DNA of 64,000 nt from the NCBI RefSeq assembly GCF_000330705.1, contig NZ_ANAM01000001.1, positions 62,001 through 126,000 on the forward strand, written 5' to 3'. Positions within the stretch are counted from its first letter, which is position 1. The number at the start of each line of letters is the position of its first letter. This DNA comes from Salinicoccus carnicancri Crm. Lineage in GTDB: Bacteria > Bacillota > Bacilli > Staphylococcales > Salinicoccaceae. The notes beneath the pieces are model-generated. The model was not told where the DNA came from. It did no database searches and saw only the letters and a list, made by a program, of their open reading frames with translations. Made by a program: the position numbers and the translations under genes. Of this stretch, positions 44,052 to 51,885 are shown piece after piece.

Positions 44052-44702
44052 TTATTTAAGTTCATTAAGAGCATCTTTTATTTCAGTATTTCCTGATTTT
44101 ATGAAGATGGCTTCACGCTTTAATGAATCAACTTGTAATGCATTAATCAGTACGTTAGCTACATCCTCACGTGGTATAGTGTAGCTATTAGGATCTCCTT
44201 CTATTGTAAGGGATGCTTCGATTTTACCCGTTCCAACATCATCTTGTAATGGACCTGGATGAACGATTGTATAATCCAGATTAGAGTTTTTAATATAATA
44301 ATCAGATACGTGTTTTGCTACAGCATATGGCCGCATCACATCTGATTCACCGTCCGGATTAGGGCTGTCTGTGGCACTTAGTTGAATGAACCTTCTGACA
44401 TTGTTTTTCTCTGCCAAGTCCACCGATTTCTTAGAGCCCCATAAGTCAACGAGGATTGTCTTGTCAGCGCCTGTCTTTCCTCCTGAACCTGCTGTAAATA
44501 TAACGCTATCTGCACCTTCAAAAGCATGAGAAAAATCACTTTCCAGATCTCCGATTACAACCTTGTCAGCACCTATATCTTCAAGATCCGATACCTGTTC
44601 TTCCTTGCGCACTAATGCAATAGATGTATGCTCAGTATCTTTCAGTTGGCTGATTACTTTTTTACCTACAGCACCATTTGCGCCAATAACTAAAATATTA
44701 AT
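44052..44702 (-). CDS. NAD(P)H-binding atypical SDR (NmrA/YwnB-like)
   Basis: About 216 aa: NILVIGANGAVGKKV cofactor loop, then FTAGSGGKTGADKT, FIQLSATDSPNPDG and YTIVHPGPL. Likely a redox sensor or flavin/quinone reductase; substrate unknown. The start is odd. Family members begin M-N-I-L-V-I-G, but here the codon before NILVIG is ATT, seven bases after AAAGGGGG. The only upstream ATG (44738) lies before that Shine-Dalgarno and lacks its own. Either ATT is the initiator or the ATG has mutated. A paralogue lies at 53543-54169. Confidence 0.78.
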   Translation of the reverse strand: MNILVIGANGAVGKKVISQLKDTEHTSIALVRKEEQVSDLEDIGADKVVIGDLESDFSHAFEGADSVIFTAGSGGKTGADKTILVDLWGSKKSVDLAEKNNVRRFIQLSATDSPNPDGESDVMRPYAVAKHVSDYYIKNSNLDYTIVHPGPLQDDVGTGKIEASLTIEGDPNSYTIPREDVANVLINALQVDSLKREAIFIKSGNTEIKDALNELK

Positions 44703-44852
44703 AATATAACCCCCTTTCTGAAATATATGAACATTCATATTAGCAATTTTAAAAGCCCTCTTCAATATTTTTGATTGTACGAAGTTATTAGGTTACGTTT
44801 GATAGGAGACACTTTGCTTATTTACCATTTCCGCAAGTTGTTCTAACCATCC

Positions 44853-45734
44853 CTATTCATTACTTTTACGCAGGTAATCTTTCACAAACTTCATAAAGGC
44901 TTGAGATGCCTCTGAGAAATAGTGGTCTTTCTGATAAGCGATGCCGATCACTCTTTCGCATTTAGGGTATCCGATGCGTATCGCCTTCACATCATCTCCA
45001 AAGGCGGGCAGACTCTGACCCGGGGTCAGTGAAATACCATAATTCTGATGAACTAACTGCAAAATTGAAGATGACTCTTCCAGTTCTATGAAGTAATCAG
45101 GCTTGATACCAGCTGTTTCAAAATACTGGTCTGTCAATGTTCTGAATGAGTAGTTTTCTACAAGGCCAATCAATTTTTCATCAGCGATATCCTCCAGGTT
45201 CAAGCTGTTTCTATTTGCCAGGGGATGCTGTTTGGATACAGTGATGAATATTTCATCTTCTAAAATCGGCTCCCACATGATATTAGGACGCCCTATCTCA
45301 ACAGTTGATATTGCAAAATCAATTTGCTGACCTTCCAGAGAACTGATCACTTGATCCTCTGGGCATTGTATCTGCTTAATTTTTACTTCCGGAAAATCTT
45401 TGACAAATTTGGAGAGGAGTTTCGGAAATACATGTGGAAATGTCACTGCCATTCTAATTTCGCCAGTCTTCAGCCCCGACTTGTCCTGAATAATTCGAGT
45501 ACCTTCTTCAATTTCTAAAAATGCCCTGTTCACATGTTTATACAAAATTTCACCATATTCATTCAGAGTGATTTTTCTGCCCTTCCTGTCAAAGAGTTTC
45601 ACACCTGATGATTCTTCCAGCTGCTTAATAGCCTTTGTTAAAGCAGGCTGTGAAATATGTAATTTTTCTGCTGCTTTAGTCATATGCTCCATCTCAGCAA
45701 CGACTTGAAAGTATTCCAATTTATATAAATCCAT
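44853..45734 (-). CDS. LysR-family transcriptional regulator
   Basis: 293 aa. Helix-turn-helix at the N-terminus (MTKAAEKLHISQPALTKAIKQLEE) and a LysR substrate domain (MAVTFPHVFPKLL, ISLTPGQSLPAFG). Divergently transcribed from an SDR gene 111 bases away, the classic LysR-target arrangement, so it probably controls that SDR and itself. The start at 45734 fits the family N-terminus; upstream ATG/GTG codons are open. Confidence 0.9.
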   Translation of the reverse strand: MDLYKLEYFQVVAEMEHMTKAAEKLHISQPALTKAIKQLEESSGVKLFDRKGRKITLNEYGEILYKHVNRAFLEIEEGTRIIQDKSGLKTGEIRMAVTFPHVFPKLLSKFVKDFPEVKIKQIQCPEDQVISSLEGQQIDFAISTVEIGRPNIMWEPILEDEIFITVSKQHPLANRNSLNLEDIADEKLIGLVENYSFRTLTDQYFETAGIKPDYFIELEESSSILQLVHQNYGISLTPGQSLPAFGDDVKAIRIGYPKCERVIGIAYQKDHYFSEASQAFMKFVKDYLRKSNE

Positions 45735-45743
45735 TCTCATCAC

Positions 45744-45845
45744 TCATAACCTGAAGTTATTTATAAATCATTTATTAGTATTATACATTATTGTTTAAAG
45801 GTTATACACTTAAAGTAACTTAAGAAATAGGGAGAGGATTAGTCT
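45744..45845. promoter_or_regulatory. Divergent LysR/SDR control region
   Basis: The gap holds an interrupted inverted repeat, ATAACCT (45746-45752) and AGGTTAT (45799-45805), with AT-rich sequence between. It is a candidate LysR operator region; no clear -35/-10 pair could be fixed. Confidence 0.4.
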
Positions 45846-46619
45846 ATGTCCAATAGGTTTGAAGGTCAGGTTGTCATCATCACTGGCGGCTCCGGTGGCA
45901 TTGGTAAGCAAACAGCTCTTCAATTTTTACAGGAAGGCGCTAAAGTCACCATTGTTGATATCAATGAAGAATCTTTAACATCTGCCCGGGAAGAACTGAG
46001 CAGACAAGGTGAAGTCTTAGCTGTCCAGGCAGATGTGAGTGACGAAGCAGACGTTGAAAACTATATCAGAGCGACTGTTGAAAAGTTCGGAAAAGTAGAT
46101 GTCCTCTTCAACAATGCCGGTATCATCGGTAAAGTCGGATCACTTGTTGATCAGGAGTATGATAACTTCAAGGCCGTTACCGGTGTGAATATGAATGGAG
46201 TATTCCTTGGCTTGAAACATGCCATCAAACAAATGATAAAACAGGGAACGCCAGGTTCGATCATTAATACAGGCTCTGTGGATTCGTTCAGGGGTTCCCC
46301 GGAACAGTCAGCATACTCTGCAACTAAGCACGCCGTCGTCGGATTGACTAAAACAGCAGCTGTGGAGGCTGCCGGGCATAATATCAGAGTGAATTCAATT
46401 CATCCTGCACCAGTAGATACGCCGATGATGGCACATGTTGAAGAAAGCAGGGATAAGAAGAATTCGGCTTCAGTTCGTGAGAAATTCACGTCGGGTATCC
46501 CATTGAACCGTTATGCGGACTCCTCTGACATAGCAGATCTGGTATTGTTCCTTGCATCAGATGACAGCAAGTTTGTGACAGGAAGTCAGTATTCTATTGA
46601 TGGTGGGATGATGGCTTAG
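45846..46619 (+). CDS. Short-chain dehydrogenase/reductase (SDR), classical type
   Basis: 257 aa. TGGSGGIGKQTA, VDINEE (acidic residue favours NAD), NNAG, NTGSVDSF and YSATK active site, C-terminal YSIDGGM. GGGAGAGG precedes the ATG. Target candidate of the divergent LysR gene. It is similar in build to the SDR at 37041-37799. Substrate unknown. Confidence 0.9.
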   Translation: MSNRFEGQVVIITGGSGGIGKQTALQFLQEGAKVTIVDINEESLTSAREELSRQGEVLAVQADVSDEADVENYIRATVEKFGKVDVLFNNAGIIGKVGSLVDQEYDNFKAVTGVNMNGVFLGLKHAIKQMIKQGTPGSIINTGSVDSFRGSPEQSAYSATKHAVVGLTKTAAVEAAGHNIRVNSIHPAPVDTPMMAHVEESRDKKNSASVREKFTSGIPLNRYADSSDIADLVLFLASDDSKFVTGSQYSIDGGMMA

Positions 46620-46689
46620 GCATCCTGCACTGTTGCTTGATGACCATAGGGGAAATACGCCAGAGAACACGGGAAGTGGCCCTGTACTC

Positions 46690-46737
46690 TAAAGGCATGT
46701 CTACTGTATCTTACAGTAGACATGCCTTTTAATTTTT
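46690..46737 (+). terminator. Terminator after the SDR gene
   Basis: AAAGGCATGTCTACTG pairs with CAGTAGACATGCCTTT around a seven-base loop, then TTAATTTTT. Confidence 0.92.
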
Positions 46738-46830
46738 CAGGGTACTGATGTATTTAAGACGATTTTCTGCAGAGACGGCGTGTTTTTTGCATGAGGATAA
46801 AGTTGTCCGGTCTGTTGTCTATATCAAAAG

Positions 46831-47079
46831 CTAAATAAGAATCAATCCAACGAAAAGTGGGAGTACCAAACCTAATATGAAAAGGGATGAATTACCGGTT
46901 TCGTTACCTTCGGGACCAGCCAATTTTTTCAGTATTGGATTTGCAACCGCTCTGATCAATGCTAGGCAGATTAAGATGCTTATGATAAATATAATATTGT
47001 TGTCATTGAGGTAAGCTATGGAAATGAAAAATATAATTGAGAATGGAATGCCCAATAAGAAGGAATATAAATAATTCAT
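46831..47079 (-). CDS. Small hypothetical membrane protein
   Basis: 82 aa with three hydrophobic segments (about residues 5-22, 26-42 and 63-80) and a short charged loop (KKLAGPEGNETGN) between the second and third. No family recognised. Start: ATG at 47079, six bases after AAGGTG. It is monocistronic, convergent with the SDR gene at a distance and divergent from the XRE gene. Confidence 0.65.
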   Translation of the reverse strand: MNYLYSFLLGIPFSIIFFISIAYLNDNNIIFIISILICLALIRAVANPILKKLAGPEGNETGNSSLFILGLVLPLFVGLILI

Positions 47080-47316
47080 AAAGATCACCTTTCAACAGTG
47101 CTGATTGACATATTAAGTTAAATGCAGTGTTAATCTTTTTTTAAAAGAAAACAGTAAGAATATGTGCGCCTCTATGGCCACACTATCACAGTCTAATTGC
47201 CAATTAAAACTCCATTTTTTAAAGTGATTATGATATAAATATTTTTGTATGTCATAAAATACATATGAATGCTATAATGTTATAAATCGAAGTTATCTTT
47301 TAATAAGGGGATAAAT

Positions 47317-47871
47317 ATGGAGAATGTCTCAAGTAACATCAGCAGTAACCTCCAATCATTACGACAGGAGCGCGGTCTCAGCCTTGATAAAACTTCTGAA
47401 ATCACCGGAGTGAGTAAAGGCATGCTTGCTCAGATTGAACGCGGTGACTCGGTGCCGACAATTACAACTGTATGGAAAATTGCCGCTGGATTCAAAGTTT
47501 CCTTTTCATCATTGATCTATGATCAAAAGGGAGAAGCCCAGGTGATCAGAAAGGACGAGGGTGTTCTGATCACTGAAAACGATCAGAACTACAGGGTGAG
47601 GAATATTGTTCCCTTTTCACCTGAAAGGCATTTTGAAGTATTCTCTGTTGAATTGACAGAGGGGGCAGTCCATGTGGCAGAACCGCATGGCCCGGAAGTG
47701 GAAGAACATATTTTTGTAAATTCCGGCACTCTGGAAATGACTATAGACGGGCAGTTAATACTGCTGGACAGGGATGATGCGGTCATATTCGACGGCAATC
47801 AGCCGCATACCTACAAAAATGCCGGAAATGGTACGGCGCAGTTTAAAGACATACTATTTTACAGGAAATAG
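47317..47871 (+). CDS. XRE-family regulator with C-terminal cupin domain
   Basis: 184 aa. N-terminal helix-turn-helix (LQSLRQERGLSLDKTSEITGVSKGMLAQIERGDS, best read as two halves), then a cupin sensor domain (VEEHIFVNSGTLEMTI, AVIFDGNQPHTYKN). Such fusions often sit before and control azlCD branched-chain amino-acid exporters, as here: azlC begins 22 bases after the stop. A TATAAT (47273-47278) and a small inverted repeat TATGT/ACATA lie about 40-80 bases upstream. Confidence 0.9.
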   Translation: MENVSSNISSNLQSLRQERGLSLDKTSEITGVSKGMLAQIERGDSVPTITTVWKIAAGFKVSFSSLIYDQKGEAQVIRKDEGVLITENDQNYRVRNIVPFSPERHFEVFSVELTEGAVHVAEPHGPEVEEHIFVNSGTLEMTIDGQLILLDRDDAVIFDGNQPHTYKNAGNGTAQFKDILFYRK

Positions 47872-47893
47872 TTTCCCGATGGAGGTGTTTTCT

Positions 47894-48601
47894 ATGACAT
47901 TTGACAACCATATCGCAACACTGAAATATGCCTTTCCTAAAACAATACCGATACTGGCAGGTTTCATGTTCCTCGGTATATCCTATGGTATTTATATGAA
48001 CTCTCTGGGTTTTGGACCGGCATATGCAATATTGATGAGCATATTCATTTTCGCGGGTTCAATGGAATTTGTAGCCGGAAGCCTGCTTCTGGGACCGTTC
48101 AGTCCGCTGAGTGCGTTTTTTCTGACTTTGATGATTAATGCGAGGCACCTTTTTTACGGCATTGCCATGTTGGATAAATTCAAAGATACAGGAAGGAAAA
48201 AAACTTACCTGATATATGGCATGTGCGATGAATCATTCGTCATAAACAGTACGACAGATGTGCCTGCATACATAAACAAGGGCTGGTTCATGTTTTATGT
48301 CACATTTCTCAACCAGATCTACTGGGTGGGCGGTACAACACTCGGCAGCCTTTTCAGTTCGGCAATTTCATTTAACACCGACGGACTCGAATTCGTCATG
48401 GTTGCTCTTTTTGTCGTCATTTTTTTGGATCAGTGGATGAAGGAACGTTATCATGTGAGTTCAGTCATAGGTGTGACCTCGTCGGTTTTATGCCTGGCTT
48501 TATTCGGCCCGGACAATTTCATCATACCGGCCATGATACTGATACTGGTTGCATTATCCGCCATTAAAAGAATACTGGAAAAGCGGGAGGTGATTTCCTG
48601 A
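47894..48601 (+). CDS. azlC: AzlC family branched-chain amino-acid exporter, large subunit
   Basis: 235-aa multi-pass membrane protein. Family blocks: FPKTIPILAGFMFLGISYG, FAGSMEFVAGSLL, NARHLFYGIAML, and a C-terminal DNFIIPAMILIL. GGAGGTG precedes the ATG at 47894. It pairs with the small subunit AzlD, which starts one base after its stop. Export of branched-chain amino acids or analogues is known for B. subtilis AzlCD. Confidence 0.92.
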   Translation: MTFDNHIATLKYAFPKTIPILAGFMFLGISYGIYMNSLGFGPAYAILMSIFIFAGSMEFVAGSLLLGPFSPLSAFFLTLMINARHLFYGIAMLDKFKDTGRKKTYLIYGMCDESFVINSTTDVPAYINKGWFMFYVTFLNQIYWVGGTTLGSLFSSAISFNTDGLEFVMVALFVVIFLDQWMKERYHVSSVIGVTSSVLCLALFGPDNFIIPAMILILVALSAIKRILEKREVIS

Positions 48602-48602
48602 G

Positions 48603-48935
48603 ATGTCGGTAACACAGCAGATTCTCATTATCGTCGTGGTTGTAGCCGGGACAATGATCACAAGATTTTTGCCGTTTCTTATTTTCTCTCAGGATAAAGA
48701 GACACCGCAGTATATCAAATATCTGGGTTATGTGCTCCCCTCTGCAGTATTTGGTCTCCTTGTCGTCTATGCTTTAAGAAATGTTTCCTTTACCGGTTTT
48801 GGAAGTTTTTTACCTGAATCTCTTGCAGTCGGACTGATCGTCATCCTGCACTACTGGAAGAAAAATATGCTTATTTCAATAGCAGGCGGCACGATTTTCT
48901 ACATGATTCTGGTACAGTTTGTTTTCATATATTGA
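48603..48935 (+). CDS. azlD: AzlD family branched-chain amino-acid exporter, small subunit
   Basis: 110 aa with about four membrane segments; RFLPFLIFSQDKETPQYIKYLGYVLPSAVFG in two halves is the AzlD signature region. It sits immediately after azlC with GGAGG upstream, within the azlC tail. Confidence 0.9.
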   Translation: MSVTQQILIIVVVVAGTMITRFLPFLIFSQDKETPQYIKYLGYVLPSAVFGLLVVYALRNVSFTGFGSFLPESLAVGLIVILHYWKKNMLISIAGGTIFYMILVQFVFIY

Positions 48936-49080
48936 TCCCGCATGGAAAATTTGTACAAGCATGATGTTGTTTCTGTTCCTGCCACAGTAATGACTGAAAC
49001 ACATCCCTATAACTCAGCCGGTTCCCTTGTTAAACTGGTATGTGTATCGTAAACACATACTTTCCAAAAGGAGCATATGT

Positions 49081-50784
49081 ATGAAGGACGCTAAACAACT
49101 TGAAGCTGTACTGAATAAATTGGACGGACAGAAATACGGTGCCTACAAGCAGTTGAAGGGTATTTACCAGTTCAAACGTTTCAAACTGGCGATTGATCAT
49201 ATACAGGTCGACCCATATGCCCCGCCATCCAAGATGCGGGTCATCATGAACCGGGAAACGGCCGGGATCCCGGCTGAACTGCTGGATTCAAAAGAGAAGA
49301 TCACGGCAGTGGCAGATTTTTTGACACGTGCATTTGGAGAAAGCATTCAAAAGCAGAAGAATGCCGCTAAAACGAACAGTAAAAATATCAAAATTTTGAT
49401 TGACCGCCCCGGCCAGGAAATTTTGGAGCGGACATCCGTTGTCATTGGCGAAAGTGAACTGGAGGTACGATTCGAAGTCGGTCTGCCTGCTGCAGGCCGG
49501 CAGATTCTTGGTAAAGCGGCAGCCGGCACCATGATCGGCATACTTCCTGAAATTGCCGATGATGCACTGCTCTACCAGAACCTCGATCAGAATGGGCTTA
49601 AGGAACAGGTGGCTCTCATGCTGGACCAGGTGCATATCCGCAGGGAACTGGAGCAGAGGAATCTCGTCGCATTCGTTGCAGACGGTGCAATCCTTCCCCG
49701 CCACAGTGGTGTGTCGGATAAACCCATGGAAGATGCCGTTCCATTTTCGAGTCCTGACAATCTCAAAACCGACATCAGCCTGCCAAGCGGGCGGACAGTC
49801 TCAGGTATGGGACTTGCTGAGGGGATTACCCTGATCGTCGGCGGCGGCTATCACGGCAAATCCACACTGCTTCAGGCTTTGGAACGCGGTGTCTACAACC
49901 ATATTCCGGGTGACGGCCGTGATTTGGTCATCGTACGGGACAATGCTTCGAAGATCCGGGCTGAGGATGGTCGTAATATTGAAAAAGTGAATATCAGCAC
50001 ATTCATCAATAATCTGCCGGCAAAGAAAGACACCGTTAAGTTTTCGACAGAAAATGCGAGCGGCAGTACATCGCAGGCAGCAAATGTGATGGAGGCGCTG
50101 GAATCCGGTTCCAGACTTATGCTGATTGACGAAGATACTTCAGCGACCAACTTCATGATACGGGATGCCCGCATGCAGCAACTCATCGCACCCGACAAGG
50201 AACCTATCACACCATTCTCGGAGAAGGTGAAGCCCCTGTATGATGACAAGGGTGTTTCAACAATCCTGATTGTCGGCGGATCCGGAGATTATTTCGATGT
50301 CGCCGACCGCATCCTGATGATGGATGAATACAGGCTGAAGGATGTAACCACTGCTGCCAAGGAAATTGCCGATACTGATGTACACAGAAAAGAAGGTAAG
50401 TCAGGCCGCATATTCGGAGACATTACACCGAGAATCCCTTTGAAATCCGGGTTCCGGAAGTCAGGCAAAGATGCAAGACTGAAGGCAAAGGGCCGGACTG
50501 TCATCATGTACGGTCGGGAACCGATTGAAATCGCTGGCCTGGAACAGCTTGTCGACGACAGCCAGACCAATTGCATCTCGGTGATGATAGACTATCTGAA
50601 AAATGAAGTCCTGGATGACAGACTGACATTATCCCAGGCGGCGGACCGAATATATGACTATATAGATAAGAACGGTATGGATTCCATTTCACCCCACTCC
50701 GGCCATCCCGGCAATATGGCGCTGCCGAGGAAACAGGATTTCATGGGTGCGCTCAACCGTTATCGCGGATTCAGGATAATGTGA
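49081..50784 (+). CDS. Predicted ATPase of the ABC class (PF09818/COG3044 type)
   Basis: 567 aa, soluble. N-terminal domain with GAYKQLKGIYQFKRFKL and DPYAPPSKMRV; the central ATPase has Walker A VGGGYHGKSTLLQALE, a signature-like ASGSTSQAANVMEALE, and Walker B LMLIDEDTSATNFMIRD; then VGGSGDYFDVADRILMM. No transmembrane partner gene is adjacent, so it is not a transporter. Biological role unknown. Start: ATG at 49081, eight bases after AAAGGAG. Confidence 0.85.
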   Translation: MKDAKQLEAVLNKLDGQKYGAYKQLKGIYQFKRFKLAIDHIQVDPYAPPSKMRVIMNRETAGIPAELLDSKEKITAVADFLTRAFGESIQKQKNAAKTNSKNIKILIDRPGQEILERTSVVIGESELEVRFEVGLPAAGRQILGKAAAGTMIGILPEIADDALLYQNLDQNGLKEQVALMLDQVHIRRELEQRNLVAFVADGAILPRHSGVSDKPMEDAVPFSSPDNLKTDISLPSGRTVSGMGLAEGITLIVGGGYHGKSTLLQALERGVYNHIPGDGRDLVIVRDNASKIRAEDGRNIEKVNISTFINNLPAKKDTVKFSTENASGSTSQAANVMEALESGSRLMLIDEDTSATNFMIRDARMQQLIAPDKEPITPFSEKVKPLYDDKGVSTILIVGGSGDYFDVADRILMMDEYRLKDVTTAAKEIADTDVHRKEGKSGRIFGDITPRIPLKSGFRKSGKDARLKAKGRTVIMYGREPIEIAGLEQLVDDSQTNCISVMIDYLKNEVLDDRLTLSQAADRIYDYIDKNGMDSISPHSGHPGNMALPRKQDFMGALNRYRGFRIM

Positions 50785-50844
50785 TGCTGTCAGACATGCT
50801 TACCTGCTATTAGACTGTATGAATAACAGAATGATGACGTTAAC

Positions 50845-50878
50845 AAAGCACTCTCCGATCAGATTCGAAGAGTGCTTT
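50845..50878. terminator. Terminator between the ABC-class ATPase and DUF3021 genes
   Basis: AAAGCACTCT pairs with AGAGTGCTTT around a 14-base loop. The T-tracts are short on both sides. Confidence 0.7.
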
Positions 50879-50887
50879 GTTGATATG

Positions 50888-51277
50888 CTATTTCTCTTTT
50901 AATTTTTCATTGATTTTCCTGCTGTCTAGCAGAGAGAGAAGATAGAATGCGAAAAAGATGATGAGCATAATGACAAATATTGCACCGGCATAGAAGAAGA
51001 TATCCGACGGATCGATTGTTATCCATCCATTCAGCAATGCAACGGCTGTAAATGCCGTGATGCCCACCCCAAACTGGATTACTGTAACGAGTAACTCTGA
51101 AATTTTTGTATAGTACAGCGTAGATGCAACACCTATAAGTGCGGATGCAATCCATACGGAAATGATTTCTTCCGGCTGAATCTCATTAAGTGGACCGAAA
51201 ACACCATTCAATAGATAGATAAAGCTCCCGATACCTATTGATAGAGCGAGACTTTTCAATAGATTCTGTAACATCAT
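50888..51277 (-). CDS. DUF3021 family membrane protein
   Basis: 129 aa with four membrane segments (about residues 10-28, 38-58, 66-88 and 95-118) and a basic tail. DUF3021 proteins almost always follow a LytTR DNA-binding protein and are thought to restrain it at the membrane. Its start overlaps the stop of the LytTR gene by four bases. Confidence 0.85.
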   Translation of the reverse strand: MMLQNLLKSLALSIGIGSFIYLLNGVFGPLNEIQPEEIISVWIASALIGVASTLYYTKISELLVTVIQFGVGITAFTAVALLNGWITIDPSDIFFYAGAIFVIMLIIFFAFYLLSLLDSRKINEKLKEK

Positions 51278-51717
51278 ATTCCCAGCCTTTCCTTCAGTTT
51301 TGAAACGTAGCGTCTTGAAATACTGACTTTCCTACCGTTTTTCATACGTGCAATTAAATTCCCTGAAAATGAAGGCTCTACACGGTCGATCATCTGGGTG
51401 TTTAACATTTCTGCTTTTGACACTTTCAAAAACGTTTCAGATTTCATTTCCTCCATAAAGGCACTCAAACTTTTTGAGGTCACGATCCGGTCCGTCTTCG
51501 TGTAGACTGTCAACGTCTTATCCCGTACTTCTGCACAGATGACATCGGACTTCTGTATCATCAGAAACTCTTCCTCTGAGCGGATGACCAGGTTTTCCTT
51601 ATCCGTCGTAAAGTGATCTATATAAGATAAAATCCGTGCACCGGTTGTTGCAGTTTTAGTGTGGATTTTGACCTCATCATCATTTAACTGTTCATCAATA
51701 ATCAATTCGGTATTCAT
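51274..51717 (-). CDS. LytTR DNA-binding domain protein
   Basis: 147 aa without a receiver domain. The C-terminal LytTR fold is visible: EEFLMIQKSDVICAEV, ESFLKVSKAEMLN-like block (ETFLKVSKAEMLNTQMI), and NGRKVSISRRYVSKLKE. A regulator that probably controls its own LytTR-DUF3021 operon. GGGGAGG precedes the ATG. Confidence 0.88.
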   Translation of the reverse strand: MNTELIIDEQLNDDEVKIHTKTATTGARILSYIDHFTTDKENLVIRSEEEFLMIQKSDVICAEVRDKTLTVYTKTDRIVTSKSLSAFMEEMKSETFLKVSKAEMLNTQMIDRVEPSFSGNLIARMKNGRKVSISRRYVSKLKERLGI

Positions 51718-51830
51718 AATCAGCCTCCCCTCTGAGTTGTTTTTTACAGTATATAACGAATCAATTATCCAGTGGGTGGTTTTTCCGCAAGTGGTCTATG
51801 ATCCATCGCAACCGGTGATTTTGTATCGTT

Positions 51831-51862
51831 CAAAAAAACCTTGTCAAAGGGTGACAAGGTTT
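51831..51862 (-). terminator. Terminator of the glutamate-synthase-like gene
   Basis: Leftward, AAACCTTGTC pairs with GACAAGGTTT, then a run of seven T. Confidence 0.88.
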
Positions 51863-51885
51863 AAGTGTTCTTATATAGAACCAGG

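Noticed and set aside
35061-46830. ccr recombinase or mec genes of a full SCC element
   Set aside because: I looked for them because of the rlmH relic, but none of the genes in the island resembles a large serine recombinase or a mec gene.
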